A stretch of DNA of 64,000 bases from Prauserella aidingensis (GCF_024171865.1 NZ_JAMTCN010000018.1:56312-120311), one strand, 5' to 3'. Positions 10,724 to 19,464 are shown, numbered from the stretch's first letter. Notes: a model not told the origin generated them from the letters alone. Numbers and translations are program-made.

Positions 10724-12505
10724 TCAGCGGGCCGCGGGGTCGCGCATCGTGTGCAGCAGGGTCTGGTGGGTGAGCCAGCCGACGAGCTCCCGCCCGCTCT
10801 CGTCGACGACCGGCAGGCCGGTGCCTTCGGCGTCGACCAGCGGGTCCAGCGCGTCGACGAGGCTGGTCGTGGTGGTGACGGCCGCCGGGACCTCCGCCAG
10901 GCCGGCCACGGTGTCGGCCGCATCGGGGTCGCCGAGCACCTCGGCCACGGCCTTGGCCGTCACGCAGCCGAGGTAGGTCCCCGTGTCGTCGACGACAGGG
11001 AGGATCCCGCGGCCCGAGCGCGCCAGCTGCTCGCTCGCCTCCCGCAGTGACGTGGTGGCGGGCAGGCTGCCGGGCATTTGTTCCATGACGGAGCCGACCG
11101 TGCGGTCGGGGAGTGTGCCCCGCCGGTGTCGCGCGTCGAGGTCGATGCCCCGGCGCCGCAGCTTCGCGGTGTAGATCGTGTCGCGGCTGAGCACGCGGCT
11201 GGTCAGGGTCGCCACGACCACGGCCAGCATCATCGGCAGGATGATCGAGTACTCGCCGGTGATCTCGAACAGCGTGATCACGCCGGTGATCGGGGCCCGT
11301 GCCGCGCCCGCGAACGCCGCACCCATCCCGATCAGCCCGTAGACCCCGGGTGACGCCGTCATGTGGGGCAGGAGCGCGTGCACCAGCAGCCCGAACGCCG
11401 TTCCGCCCATCGCGCCGATGAACAGCGACGGGGCGAACACCCCGCCGGAGCCGCCGATACCGATCGTCACGCTCGTGGCCACCATCTTGCCCACGAGCAA
11501 CAGCAGCAGGAATCCGACCGCGTAGCCGCCGTCGATGGCGTTGCCGAGCACCGGATATCCCACGCCGTACAGCTGCGGCAGCAGCATCAGCAGGCCGCCC
11601 AGCACCAGTCCTCCGGCGGCCGGGCGCAGCCACTCGGGGCCGCGCCAGAGGCGGTCGCAGACGTCTTCGATGCGGTAGAGGACCCTGACGAACAGGACGC
11701 CCACGGCCCCGACGAGCAGTCCGAGCATCGCGAAGAACACGAACTCGACCGGGTTGCGCACGTGGAACACCGGCAGCGACAGGAACGCCTCGTCGCCCAT
11801 GATCGCCCGGCCCGTCACGCTCGCCGCGACGCTGGCCAGCACGACGGCGCCGAACGACTCGATCGTGAAGCTCTGCAGGATCAGTTCCATGGCGAAGAAC
11901 GGCCCGGCGAGCGGAGCGTTGAACGTGGCCGCGATTCCGCCCGCGGCGCCGCACGCCACGAGGACCCGCAGCCGGCGTTCGGGGAGCCTGGTGATCCGGC
12001 CGAGGGTGGACCCGAGGGCGGCGCCGATCTGCACGATCGGTCCTTCCCTGCCGACCGAGCCGCCACCTCCGATGCAGAGCGCCGACGCCACCGTCTTGAC
12101 GAGGCTGACCTGGGGTGTGATCCGGCCACCGCGTTCGGCGACCGCGTACATCACCTCCGGCACGCCGTGCCCGCGCGCCTCGCGGGCGAACCGGTACACC
12201 AGCGGCCCGTAGACCAGCCCGGCCACGACCGGCGCCACCAGCAGGAACCACGAACCCCAACCCGGCAACCACGGGTGTGCCGCACCGGGGGCGGCCGCGT
12301 AGTCCTCGTGCCCGGACAGCACCCGGGTCGCCGTCGTGATCAGCCATCGGAACGCGACCGCTCCCAGGCCCGCGCCGAGCCCGATCACGAGCGCCAGCAC
12401 CATCAGGCCCGCGGTGCGGTCCCGTATCCAGCCGGTCAGCGAGCCGCGTGCCGCAACCGGGATGCTCCGTCCCCGTGTCTCGACACCACCCACCATCGTT
12501 TGCAT
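10724..12505 (-). CDS. ClC-type chloride channel/antiporter with C-terminal CBS pair
   Basis: A 593-residue ClC protein. The ion-path motifs are visible: GVPEV (114-118, the GSGIP-like motif), GREGP (152-156, with the gating Glu154) and GGVFAPSLFIGAMGG. Two CBS domains follow from about residue 455 (VMEQMPGSLPATTSLREASEQLAR...), which in this family bind adenine nucleotides and regulate transport. It starts at ATG 12505; a palindrome covering this start codon may be the operator of the divergent MarR regulator, which would couple ion or acid handling to the MarR ligand. Confidence 0.93.
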   Translation of the reverse strand: MQTMVGGVETRGRSIPVAARGSLTGWIRDRTAGLMVLALVIGLGAGLGAVAFRWLITTATRVLSGHEDYAAAPGAAHPWLPGWGSWFLLVAPVVAGLVYGPLVYRFAREARGHGVPEVMYAVAERGGRITPQVSLVKTVASALCIGGGGSVGREGPIVQIGAALGSTLGRITRLPERRLRVLVACGAAGGIAATFNAPLAGPFFAMELILQSFTIESFGAVVLASVAASVTGRAIMGDEAFLSLPVFHVRNPVEFVFFAMLGLLVGAVGVLFVRVLYRIEDVCDRLWRGPEWLRPAAGGLVLGGLLMLLPQLYGVGYPVLGNAIDGGYAVGFLLLLLVGKMVATSVTIGIGGSGGVFAPSLFIGAMGGTAFGLLVHALLPHMTASPGVYGLIGMGAAFAGAARAPITGVITLFEITGEYSIILPMMLAVVVATLTSRVLSRDTIYTAKLRRRGIDLDARHRRGTLPDRTVGSVMEQMPGSLPATTSLREASEQLARSGRGILPVVDDTGTYLGCVTAKAVAEVLGDPDAADTVAGLAEVPAAVTTTTSLVDALDPLVDAEGTGLPVVDESGRELVGWLTHQTLLHTMRDPAAR

Positions 12506-12513
12506 TGTGCAAA
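12499..12513. promoter_or_regulatory. MarR operator candidate between the ClC and marR genes
   Basis: The perfect inverted repeat TTTGCA-TTG-TGCAAA overlaps the ClC start codon and lies 36 nt before the marR start. MarR proteins usually bind 16-20 bp palindromes in such divergent gaps, so autoregulation and repression of the ClC gene are plausible. Confidence 0.5.
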
Positions 12514-12548
12514 GCTTGCCCTGTGCACGTCAATGTGAGAATGGCTAT

Positions 12549-13049
12549 ATGAGTGAGCCCGCCCAGCCCTACGGCGACGAGGTCGACGCGATCACCGAAG
12601 CCGTACTGACCGCATCCCGGCTGCTCGTCGGGGTCTCCGCGGAGTCGGTGGCCTCCGTCGCGGGCGCGATCACGCTGCCGCAGTTCCGGCTGCTCGTCGC
12701 GCTCGGCTCGCGCGGGCCGCTGAAACTGGTCGCGCTCGCCGGGCTGCTCGGCGTCAACCCGTCGACGGCGACGCGCACCGTCGACCGGCTCGTCACGGCC
12801 GGATGGGTGGAACGCAACAGCAACCCCACCTCGCGGCGCGAGATCACCGTCGGGCTCACGGCCGCGGGCCGGGACCTCGTCGACCGCGTGACCGCCTACC
12901 GGAGGCGCGAGATCGCGGCCATCGTGCAGCGCATCCCCGCCGAGCACCGGGAAGGTCTGGTCGAGGCGCTGCAACGGTTCACCGAAGCAGGCGAGGAACC
13001 GCCACCGCGCACGTCCCCGTACGACGCCGAACTCACGGACTGGGACTGA
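12549..13049 (+). CDS. MarR-family transcriptional regulator
   Basis: A 166-residue regulator with the winged helix: LPQFRLLVALGSRGPLKLVALAGLLGVNPSTATRTVDRLVTAGWVERN, then the wing SRREITVGLTAAGRDLVD. The N- and C-terminal helices would form the dimer interface. The ATG at 12549 is preceded by TGAGA at a suitable distance. It is divergent from the ClC gene, from which a 43-bp gap containing one palindrome separates it. Confidence 0.9.
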   Translation: MSEPAQPYGDEVDAITEAVLTASRLLVGVSAESVASVAGAITLPQFRLLVALGSRGPLKLVALAGLLGVNPSTATRTVDRLVTAGWVERNSNPTSRREITVGLTAAGRDLVDRVTAYRRREIAAIVQRIPAEHREGLVEALQRFTEAGEEPPPRTSPYDAELTDWD

Positions 13050-13079
13050 GCAGACCCGCCGGATCGTCCGTCGAACGCG

Positions 13080-14027
13080 TCAGAGGACGAGCAGCAGGAC
13101 GACGACGATCACCACGAGTACGGCGGCACCGCCCGCGAGCAGCCACGTGCGCATCGAACCCGCGGGCGCGGGCGCGGCCGGTGGTGGCGGCGGCGGGGGA
13201 ACGGTGACCACCTGGGGCAGTACCACGGTCGGCAGCGCGGGCGCCGTCGGCGGCACGAGCCCCTGTTCTCGGCCCTTCGTGATCGCGCGCAGCGACTGCA
13301 CGGTGTCCTGCATCGTGGGCCGCAGGTCGGGATCGTCGCGCAACAGTTTCAACAGCGCCCCGGTCAGCGCACCGCAGCGACGCGGCACGACCGGCGTCCC
13401 CGTGCCGTCCTCACCGAACGGCGGCACACCCTCCACCGCCGCGAACAGCATCGCGCCGAGTGAGAACCCGTCCGACGCGGGCGACGGTTCGACACCGCGG
13501 GCGAGTTCGGGAGCGCGATACGCCGGGTCGGCGGGCGGCTGCGACAGGCCGACGTCGGTCAGTTTGACGCCGCCGTCGTCGCACAGCAGCACGTTGCCGG
13601 GTTCGACGGCGCCGTGCGTTACGCCGATCGCGTGGGCCGTCGCCAGCGCCGCCCCCAGCCGGTGGCCCAGGTACGCCGCCTGCTGCGGGCTCAGCTCCCC
13701 GTGCTCGGCGAGGAAGTCGGCCATGTTGCGGCACGGCACGTACTCCATGACCGCCCACACGTCGTCGCCGTACTGCACGGCGTCGTACACGGCGACCGCC
13801 CCGGCGTGCACGACCCGCGTCGCCTGCCGGGCCTCCAGCAGGGCCGTCCGGCGGGCGTGTTCGGCCGCCTCGCCGGTCAGCGTCGGGTCGACGTACAGCC
13901 GCTTCGCCGCCACCGTCCGGTGCAGCATCGTGTCGAACGCCAGCCACACGATGCCGGCCCGACCGCGTCCGATCGGCTGGTCGAGCCGGTACCGCTTGCC
14001 GACGACGGTGCCTTCCGCGTAGTTCAC
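13080..14027 (-). CDS. Predicted pseudokinase: kinase-fold membrane protein lacking the catalytic Asp
   Basis: A 315-residue protein with a kinase domain (1-265), a proline-rich linker and one C-terminal membrane helix. The glycine loop GRGRAGIVW, the ATP-anchoring Lys42 (VAAKRL) and the APE motif (YRAPELA) are kept. The catalytic loop reads HGAVEPGN (138-145) where active kinases have HRDLKPGN: the catalytic Asp is Ala140, Arg is Gly139 and Lys is Glu142. DFG is DVG. I predict it binds nucleotide or partner but does not phosphorylate. It starts at GTG 14027, 17 nt after the active kinase gene, so the two are co-transcribed. No extracellular sensor domain is present. Confidence 0.85.
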   Translation of the reverse strand: MNYAEGTVVGKRYRLDQPIGRGRAGIVWLAFDTMLHRTVAAKRLYVDPTLTGEAAEHARRTALLEARQATRVVHAGAVAVYDAVQYGDDVWAVMEYVPCRNMADFLAEHGELSPQQAAYLGHRLGAALATAHAIGVTHGAVEPGNVLLCDDGGVKLTDVGLSQPPADPAYRAPELARGVEPSPASDGFSLGAMLFAAVEGVPPFGEDGTGTPVVPRRCGALTGALLKLLRDDPDLRPTMQDTVQSLRAITKGREQGLVPPTAPALPTVVLPQVVTVPPPPPPPAAPAPAGSMRTWLLAGGAAVLVVIVVVLLLVL

Positions 14028-14044
14028 ACAGCGCCCCGGACTGG

Positions 14045-15754
14045 TCAGGGGCCTGGGGTGACCGGGCTTCCGGTACCGCTGCCGGTCGTGCCGGTCGGTG
14101 CCGGACTGGACGGTTCCGGCGACGGTTCCTCCGTTGACGGCGGCGGTTCCGGTGACGCCTCGCTCGTCGGCTCGGGCTCGACGTAGGTCGACGTCGGCTC
14201 CTCGTACGTCGGTTCCGGTTCGACGTAGGTTGGCTCGGGCTCGACGTACGTCGGTTCCTCGGTCGTCGGTTCCGGCGCGCTCGTCGTCGGTTCGGAGGAG
14301 CTCGTGGGCTGCGACGTCGACGTGGTGGCCGGAGCCGGGTTGCCTGCGGGCTCCGGGTCCTGGCCGCCACTCGGGCCGCTGAACAGCCACACCGCGAACG
14401 CGGCCAGGCCGATCACGACGAGCCCGCCGACCAGGGCGGGCACCTTCCACTTGGGCTTCTCGTCGTCCTCGCCCGCTGCGCCGCCGCCACCCGCGGCGGC
14501 CGCCACCCGCGTGCCGTCGCGGTCGTAGGGATCGTCGTCGTACGGGTCGTCCGGGTAGGCGCCGTACCCCGCGCCCGTTGCGCCCGCGACCCGCGTGCGG
14601 TCGTCCTGGTCGTAGTCGCCGTAGTCGTAGTCGCTGTAGGCGGTGGCGGCGTAGGCCGGGTCGTCGTAGTCGCGGTCGGGATACCCGTGGTCGGCGTGAC
14701 CGCCCGCCGCGGCGTAGTCGTCGTAGGCGTCGTAGCCGTCGCCGTAGTAGTCGCCTGCGTCGGAGCCGAGCGTGCCGGAGTGCCCCGGGGGCGGTTCCTC
14801 GGCGGCGCCCGCGGCACCGGCACCCAGTGCCGCGCCTGCCGCGCCACCGGCCGCGGCGGCACCCGCCGCGCCGAGCATCGACGTCCGGTCGTCCGCGCCC
14901 GCCCCGTCGGCGGGTCCGCCGAGCGGGGTCTCACCCCGGGCGACGGCGTCGAGCAGTTCCTCGCACTCCTCGGCGGTGGGCCGGTGCTGCGTCTCCGGAT
15001 GCAGCATGACGGCGAGCACGCTGGTCAGCGGCCCCGACTGGCGTGGCGGGTTGATCTGCCCCGCGGCGACGGCGTGCAGCAGGCTGAGCGTGTTCTCGGA
15101 CAGGCCGAACGGCGGCTGCCCCTCGGTCGCCGCGTACAGGGTCGACCCGAGCGAGAAGACGTCCGACTCGGGGCCCGGGTCGCCGCCGATGGCCACCTCG
15201 GGCGCCAGGTACGCGGGGGTGCCCGCGATCATGCCCGTCTTGGTGACCGTGACGTCGTCCTTCGCGCGGGAGATGCCGAAGTCGGTCAGCTTCACCATGC
15301 CGTTCGGTGCGAGCAGGATGTTGCCCGGCTTGATGTCGCGGTGGACGATGCCGACCGCGTGCGCCGCCTTCAGTGCCGCGGAGACCTGGGTACCGATCTG
15401 TGCGACGTCGATCGGGGAGAGCGTCCGGCCGCCCTGGAGTTCCTGGGCGAGGCTCGTCGACTCGAGGTACTCCATGACCAGGCACGGCTGGCCGCTGTCG
15501 TCGGTGACGACGTCGAACACGCTGATGGCGTTCGGGTGGTGGAGGCGCGCGGCGATCCGTGCCTCGCGCATCGTGCGGGCGCGCGCGTCGTCGATCTCGT
15601 GCTCGTCGAGTCCGGACTGGAGCAGGAGCTGTTTGATGGCCACCGTGCGGTGCAGCAGTTCGTCCTGCGCCATCCACACGGCGCCCATGGCGCCGGAACC
15701 GATCCGGCTCAAGACACGGTAGCGGCCCGCGATCAGGCGACCTTCGTCGCTCAC
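14045..15754 (-). CDS. Membrane Ser/Thr protein kinase (PknB-like)
   Basis: A 569-residue kinase. All catalytic motifs are intact: glycine loop GSGAMGAVW (19-27), Lys41, HRDIKPGN with Asp140, DFG with Asp158, and the activation segment to APEVA. A long Ala/Gly and Asp/Tyr-rich juxtamembrane region follows, then one membrane helix (VPALVGGLVVIGLAAFAVWLF) and a Pro/Thr/Glu-rich outer tail with EPTYVEP repeats rather than PASTA domains. The GTG start at 15754 has an ideal AAGGAGGT site. The tail is of low complexity, so it may contact the cell wall rather than bind a small ligand. Confidence 0.93.
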   Translation of the reverse strand: MSDEGRLIAGRYRVLSRIGSGAMGAVWMAQDELLHRTVAIKQLLLQSGLDEHEIDDARARTMREARIAARLHHPNAISVFDVVTDDSGQPCLVMEYLESTSLAQELQGGRTLSPIDVAQIGTQVSAALKAAHAVGIVHRDIKPGNILLAPNGMVKLTDFGISRAKDDVTVTKTGMIAGTPAYLAPEVAIGGDPGPESDVFSLGSTLYAATEGQPPFGLSENTLSLLHAVAAGQINPPRQSGPLTSVLAVMLHPETQHRPTAEECEELLDAVARGETPLGGPADGAGADDRTSMLGAAGAAAAGGAAGAALGAGAAGAAEEPPPGHSGTLGSDAGDYYGDGYDAYDDYAAAGGHADHGYPDRDYDDPAYAATAYSDYDYGDYDQDDRTRVAGATGAGYGAYPDDPYDDDPYDRDGTRVAAAAGGGGAAGEDDEKPKWKVPALVGGLVVIGLAAFAVWLFSGPSGGQDPEPAGNPAPATTSTSQPTSSSEPTTSAPEPTTEEPTYVEPEPTYVEPEPTYEEPTSTYVEPEPTSEASPEPPPSTEEPSPEPSSPAPTGTTGSGTGSPVTPGP

Positions 15755-15951
15755 GCGACCTCCTTCGGGGGCTGGTGTCTCCGGTGGTGGAGCGTAGGCA
15801 CACCGATCCGACCGAGCTGGCTGGGTGTGGCCGGGAACGCAGCCGTTCGCTGCATCGACCACTCAGCACAGGTTAGGCCGCTCACGCTGTGCACACGAAG
15901 GCGGCACTGGCGCGCACGGTAGGTCGCTCCGCACAGGAAGACGCGCGGCGG

Positions 15952-16344
15952 TCAGAAAGGTTGTGTCACCGAGACGAATGATACCGGTTCCGTCGTCGCT
16001 GCTCCGGGTAGCGATACGGCGCTCGTCGTGGGGTCGCCCGCGGCGCTGTCGTGCCCGCCGGTGACGACCGCGGCGGCGACGATCGACGCGATGACCATGA
16101 GTGTGGCCACGACGAGCGCGATCAACTTCGCGCGGCGTGCGACGGGATGCTCCGGTTCGGGATCCGCTGTCGCCTGTTCGGGTTCACGGTCGGCCTGCAC
16201 GCTGGGAGGGGGCAGGTACCGGCCGGGTTCGGCGAGGGCCTCGCGCAGGTAGGCGTCGTCGACGAAGTCGTCGTCCAGGATCTCCCTGTCGATGACGTCC
16301 TCGACTGCGACGCAGTCCTCACTGGCGTGCCGGCGCTCGTCCAC
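15952..16344 (-). CDS. Small single-pass membrane protein of unknown function
   Basis: A 130-residue protein with an acidic cytoplasmic N-terminus (VIDREILDDDFVDDAYLREAL), one membrane helix (about 74-95) and a short Ser/Thr-rich outer tail. The start is GTG 16344. It lies upstream of the kinase pair in the same direction, separated by 197 bp, so it may be transcribed on its own. I do not recognise a family. Confidence 0.7.
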   Translation of the reverse strand: MDERRHASEDCVAVEDVIDREILDDDFVDDAYLREALAEPGRYLPPPSVQADREPEQATADPEPEHPVARRAKLIALVVATLMVIASIVAAAVVTGGHDSAAGDPTTSAVSLPGAATTEPVSFVSVTQPF

Positions 16345-16581
16345 TGTTCGGCCCTGTCTGCTCCGTCTCGTGGTTCCTGTCCTGCGGACCCCTGTGGACC
16401 AGGTAACCGGCTGTCGTCGTCGATCACCAGGGTGTGTCGGTAGAGGGTTGCGGACGTACGACGAGCGGTCATCGCGATCACCCGGTTAGAGCAATTTGCC
16501 ACCGCTCAACGCATGCACGTGCAAGGGAATGTGCGAGGGAACGTGCAGAAAATGGGGTACTGACCTGGGAATTTCCTGCGG

Positions 16582-18126
16582 TCATGCGCCGTCGGAGGAA
16601 ATCTTCTCGTTGTCGTCGAACGTGAGTCGACGGGTCTGTTCGACCGTGGTGCCGTCCTCGTACGTCACTCGGACGGTGTTGTCCGTGACGCCCTCGTACT
16701 GATCGATCGCGACGTGTTCGACCTCGAAGTAGGCGATGTCGGCGTACCTGCGCGCGAGGCCGTCGGGGCCCTGCTTGCGCAACTCACCGCTGGTCAGCTC
16801 GTGCGCAGCCTGCGGGTCCTCGGTCACGCGGTCGAAGAACGCTTGCGAGCGCTGCGCCATCGCCTCCGTGTCGTGCGTCCTGCGGAAGTACAGCTGCTGC
16901 GCCGTCGACGTCGACGCGGGCGTCGGTGGGGGCTTCGACAGCGACGTCGACGGCGGCGCGGAGTCCGACGGTGCGCTGCTGCCGGGTCCGGAGGTCGCGG
17001 ACGGGCCGGAACCGCCGGGCTGTGCGGGCCTTCCGGGGGAACCGTCGCGCACCGGGTCCGGAGCGGCGGTCCCGCGCGGCGTCTCGGACGGGTTCTCGGA
17101 GGTTCTCGACGTCGACGAACTCGAGCTCGTCGCCGTCGTCGACGACGTGGGGGGAACCGGTTGCTGCCCACCACGGTCGTGGCGTTCCTCGGGCAACAGC
17201 GGTGCGACGGCGCCGTTGCGGTCGGGCCAGCCGTCGACCGCCGCGGACCGCTCGTCGGGTCCGACCAGCAGCGTGCCCGCCACCAGCATCGCCACGACGA
17301 CCGCGCCCGACGACAGGCTCGCGAACCACGCCGCCCTGCGCCACGTCGACGGCGGGGTCACCGACGCGGGCACCGATCCGAGGTCGAACGTGCCGAGCCC
17401 GTCGACGGGACGGATGCTCACGTCGTCGGCGTCGTCCCCGCCGGTCGCGTCGGTCGCGTCGGTCTCGGCGGTCGGCGCAGCGGCGGGAGCCGCGTGACGG
17501 TGTTGTGCCGTGTCAGCGGTGGCCGGTTCCGCGGTGTCCGACAGTGCGACGCGCTGCCTGCGGACGGGACGCTGTTGTCCCCGCGGCCTCTCCCGCGGCG
17601 GTCCGGCCTGTGGCGGCACGTCCGCCTGTGACGGGACGGGTGCGGTCGTCTCGCCCGGGGACGGGGCGCCTGCGGACGGCGGGGTGCCTGCGGAGGACGG
17701 GGCTCCTGCGGACGGCGGAGTCCTGGCGGGTGGCTGGCTCTGGGTGGATGCCGGGGACTGGGCGGATGCCGGGGCCTGTGCGGGCGGCGGGGACTGTGCG
17801 GGTGGCGGGGACTGTGCGGGTGGCGGAGCCTGGCTCGGGACCGACGGAAGGGTGCCCGACACCGCCCCGGAGGCTCCGGTTTCCCGGGTGGCTTCCCGGA
17901 CGGCTTCCCGGGTCACCCTGTCGTCGCGGGTCGGGCCGTGGTGCGCCCTGTCGTCGTGAGGTGCCCTGTCGTCGTGGACGGCCCTGTCGTCGAGGGCGTG
18001 CCGACCTCGGGAACGGCGGTCGTCCCGGGCCTGCCTCTGTCGGGACGGGCGGTTCGCGGCGGGCCTGCCGCCGGCGGTCCGGGCCGGGTCGAAGAAGTCG
18101 AATGCGTCGCGCGAGCCGGAGGTCAT
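16582..18126 (-). CDS. Proline-rich single-pass membrane protein with outer NTF2-like domain
   Basis: A 514-residue protein with a long disordered cytoplasmic part containing AQSPPP repeats and an Arg/His/Asp-rich stretch, one membrane helix (WFASLSSGAVVVAMLVAGTLL), a Ser/Thr/Pro linker, and a C-terminal folded domain of about 110 residues (HDTEAMAQRSQAFFDRVTEDPQAAHELTSGELRKQG..., YFEVEHVAIDQYEG, VRVTYEDGTTVEQTRRLTF). The last part looks like an NTF2-type cone fold, which is an inference from pattern only. The ATG at 18126 has GAGGAGG upstream. The nearby kinase makes it a possible phosphorylation substrate. Confidence 0.75.
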   Translation of the reverse strand: MTSGSRDAFDFFDPARTAGGRPAANRPSRQRQARDDRRSRGRHALDDRAVHDDRAPHDDRAHHGPTRDDRVTREAVREATRETGASGAVSGTLPSVPSQAPPPAQSPPPAQSPPPAQAPASAQSPASTQSQPPARTPPSAGAPSSAGTPPSAGAPSPGETTAPVPSQADVPPQAGPPRERPRGQQRPVRRQRVALSDTAEPATADTAQHRHAAPAAAPTAETDATDATGGDDADDVSIRPVDGLGTFDLGSVPASVTPPSTWRRAAWFASLSSGAVVVAMLVAGTLLVGPDERSAAVDGWPDRNGAVAPLLPEERHDRGGQQPVPPTSSTTATSSSSSTSRTSENPSETPRGTAAPDPVRDGSPGRPAQPGGSGPSATSGPGSSAPSDSAPPSTSLSKPPPTPASTSTAQQLYFRRTHDTEAMAQRSQAFFDRVTEDPQAAHELTSGELRKQGPDGLARRYADIAYFEVEHVAIDQYEGVTDNTVRVTYEDGTTVEQTRRLTFDDNEKISSDGA

Positions 18127-18481
18127 GTGGTGCGGACCCCTCCTCGTGCGCCTTCTGACGTCGGGGATGCCCGGTTTCGTCCGAACGGAGCAGCAGGCAG
18201 GCCCGCCGCGTGCAGCAGGTCGGCGCGGGCCGCCGTGGTGAGGACGGTGCGGCAGGCGGTGGTGCGGGGAGCGTGGGTGTCCGGGACGGCACGGTGCGCA
18301 GCACGCGCAGCTGCACGGCCGTATGCACGTGCGTTGCATGTTGCAGCGCGCAGAGTGCCCCTCGAAACCCTCACTCGGACAAGGGTAGGAGCTTTCGGCG
18401 CTGCTGGCTGCGCTTGAGACCGTTAGTGCACGGATATCACTCCACCGGGCGCACCCTGGTTTCGTTGCGTGAGCGCCTGCG
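18127..18481. other. Intergenic region, no gene seen
   Basis: This 355-bp gap upstream of the proline-rich membrane gene holds no credible coding frame or tRNA. It contains TGCACGTGC (18325-18333) and TGCA-TGT-TGCA (18336-18346). A related TGCACGTGCA lies at 16514-16523, upstream of the small membrane gene ending at 15952. The significance of these short palindromes is uncertain. Confidence 0.5.
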
Positions 18482-18796
18482 TCAGTTGCCGGAACGGTAC
18501 TTCGTCCGGGTGGACTGCAACGCCTTCGTCGCCACGGCTCCACTGCCCGCCGCGAGCAGGATCGCCACGACGTCGAGGAACGTCGGGCCCGCCGTCAGCA
18601 GGAGCGCCAGCAGCGACGCACCCGTGGTGCCGCCGGCGACGGGCCAGCGGCTGCGCACGTAGTCGGCGACCGGTCCGCCGCCCGCCCGCTTCGCGGCCGC
18701 ACTGTTGAGCAGCGCGAGGTATCCGGTGTGGCCGAGGGCGACGACGACGCTCGCGAGGGCGGCGACGAGCGCGATCAGGTGGATGATCGTTTCCAT
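18482..18796 (-). CDS. Small multi-pass membrane protein
   Basis: A 104-residue protein with hydrophobic segments at about 3-21, 55-70 and 72-90 and a short basic C-terminus. The start is ATG 18796. No family is recognised, and no operon partner is close: the next minus-strand gene ends at 18950. Confidence 0.65.
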   Translation of the reverse strand: METIIHLIALVAALASVVVALGHTGYLALLNSAAAKRAGGGPVADYVRSRWPVAGGTTGASLLALLLTAGPTFLDVVAILLAAGSGAVATKALQSTRTKYRSGN

Positions 18797-18949
18797 GTGT
18801 CCAGTGTGCCCGAATGCGGTGACATGCCGGTGGGCGGAAGCGGTGCCCGCTACTCCGGGTAGGCCGGTGTCGCGGGTACCCCGCCCCGGCGGCCGGTGTT
18901 CGAGGCGCTGGTGTTCGAGGCGCGGGGCCCGAGGTGCCGGGGTGGCGCG

Positions 18950-19276
18950 TCAGTGCCCGAGGCGCCCGCGGCCGAGGTTCAGCAGCGCGAGCGCGAGTTG
19001 CCTGCCCTCGGGGCCGAGTTCGCGGTACCGGGCGAGCACGTCCATCTCACGGTTGTAGACGATCCGCGGACCGCCCGCGGCCATCCGCGCGGCGCCGATC
19101 GTCCTGGACACCTCGGCGCGACGCTTGATCAGGCGCAGGATCTCGGCGTCGAGCCAGTCGATCTCCTGGCGCAGGTCGTCGATCGTCGTCTCGGCGGCTT
19201 CCGGCTGCTCGTCGGCCGGGGCCTCGGCCGAGCGGACGTCGGCGGCCTGGGAATCGTCGTGAGTCTGGGCGTTCAT
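18950..19276 (-). CDS. aroQ: Chorismate mutase, AroQ class
   Basis: A 108-residue protein whose all-helical AroQ domain starts after a 30-residue acidic leader: DDLRQEIDWLDAEILRLIKRRAEVSRTIG, then RIVYNREMDVLARYRELGPEGRQLALALLNLGRGRLGH. It converts chorismate to prephenate for Phe and Tyr synthesis. Its position next to pcrA matches Rv0948c next to uvrD1 in M. tuberculosis. GGAGGG precedes the ATG at 19276. A leader peptide with Phe-Phe-Tyr codons and a terminator hairpin lie upstream, so expression is probably controlled by attenuation in response to charged tRNA-Phe or tRNA-Tyr. Confidence 0.92.
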   Translation of the reverse strand: MNAQTHDDSQAADVRSAEAPADEQPEAAETTIDDLRQEIDWLDAEILRLIKRRAEVSRTIGAARMAAGGPRIVYNREMDVLARYRELGPEGRQLALALLNLGRGRLGH

Positions 19277-19329
19277 GTGACCCTCCGGTCGTGTCGGCGT
19301 GGCCGGCGAACCGGACCCCGAGCCGACGA

Positions 19330-19405
19330 AAGCCCCGGGTCCGAGGACTCCGGGGCTTGAGGTGATGGCTGGGTCAGCACGCGATCACGGGAGCCGGAGT
19401 CCGGA
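19330..19405 (-). promoter_or_regulatory. Transcription attenuator of the chorismate mutase gene
   Basis: On the minus strand the terminator is AAGCCCCGG (19358-19350) paired with CCGGGGCTT (19338-19330), followed by T. The competing antiterminator pairs GGACTCCGG (19402-19394, inside the leader peptide gene) with CCGGAGTCC (19353-19345); with a one-base bulge it extends to 12 bp (TCCGGACTCCGG with CCGGAGTCCTCGGA). The two structures share 19350-19353 and exclude each other. This is the classical layout of amino-acid attenuation. Confidence 0.75.
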
Positions 19406-19439
19406 TCCCGTAGAAAAATCGGCACGTCGCGTCGACCAC
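19374..19439 (-). CDS. Leader peptide (Phe-Phe-Tyr) of the chorismate mutase attenuator
   Basis: A 21-residue peptide starting at GTG 19439, containing CRFFYGIRTPAPVIAC and ending TGA at 19374; an in-frame ATG at 19457 would add six residues. Codons 8-10 read Phe, Phe, Tyr, the end products of the pathway of the gene it precedes. A possible -10 (CATACT) seven bases before GTG suggests a nearly leaderless transcript. Ribosome stalling at the Phe codons would leave the antiterminator segment starting at 19402 free. Confidence 0.7.
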   Translation of the reverse strand: MVDATCRFFYGIRTPAPVIAC

Positions 19440-19464
19440 GGCGCGAGTATGGCACATTCCGGCC

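Noticed and set aside
18127..18481. tRNA or small RNA gene
   Set aside because: I searched by eye for a cloverleaf with a GGTTCGAATCC-like T-arm and found none here or in the other gaps.
19273..19455. A 60-codon minus-strand frame covering the attenuator as an N-terminal extension of a gene
   Set aside because: It runs through the terminator hairpin, has no ribosome site and no homology; the FFY leader in another frame explains the region better.
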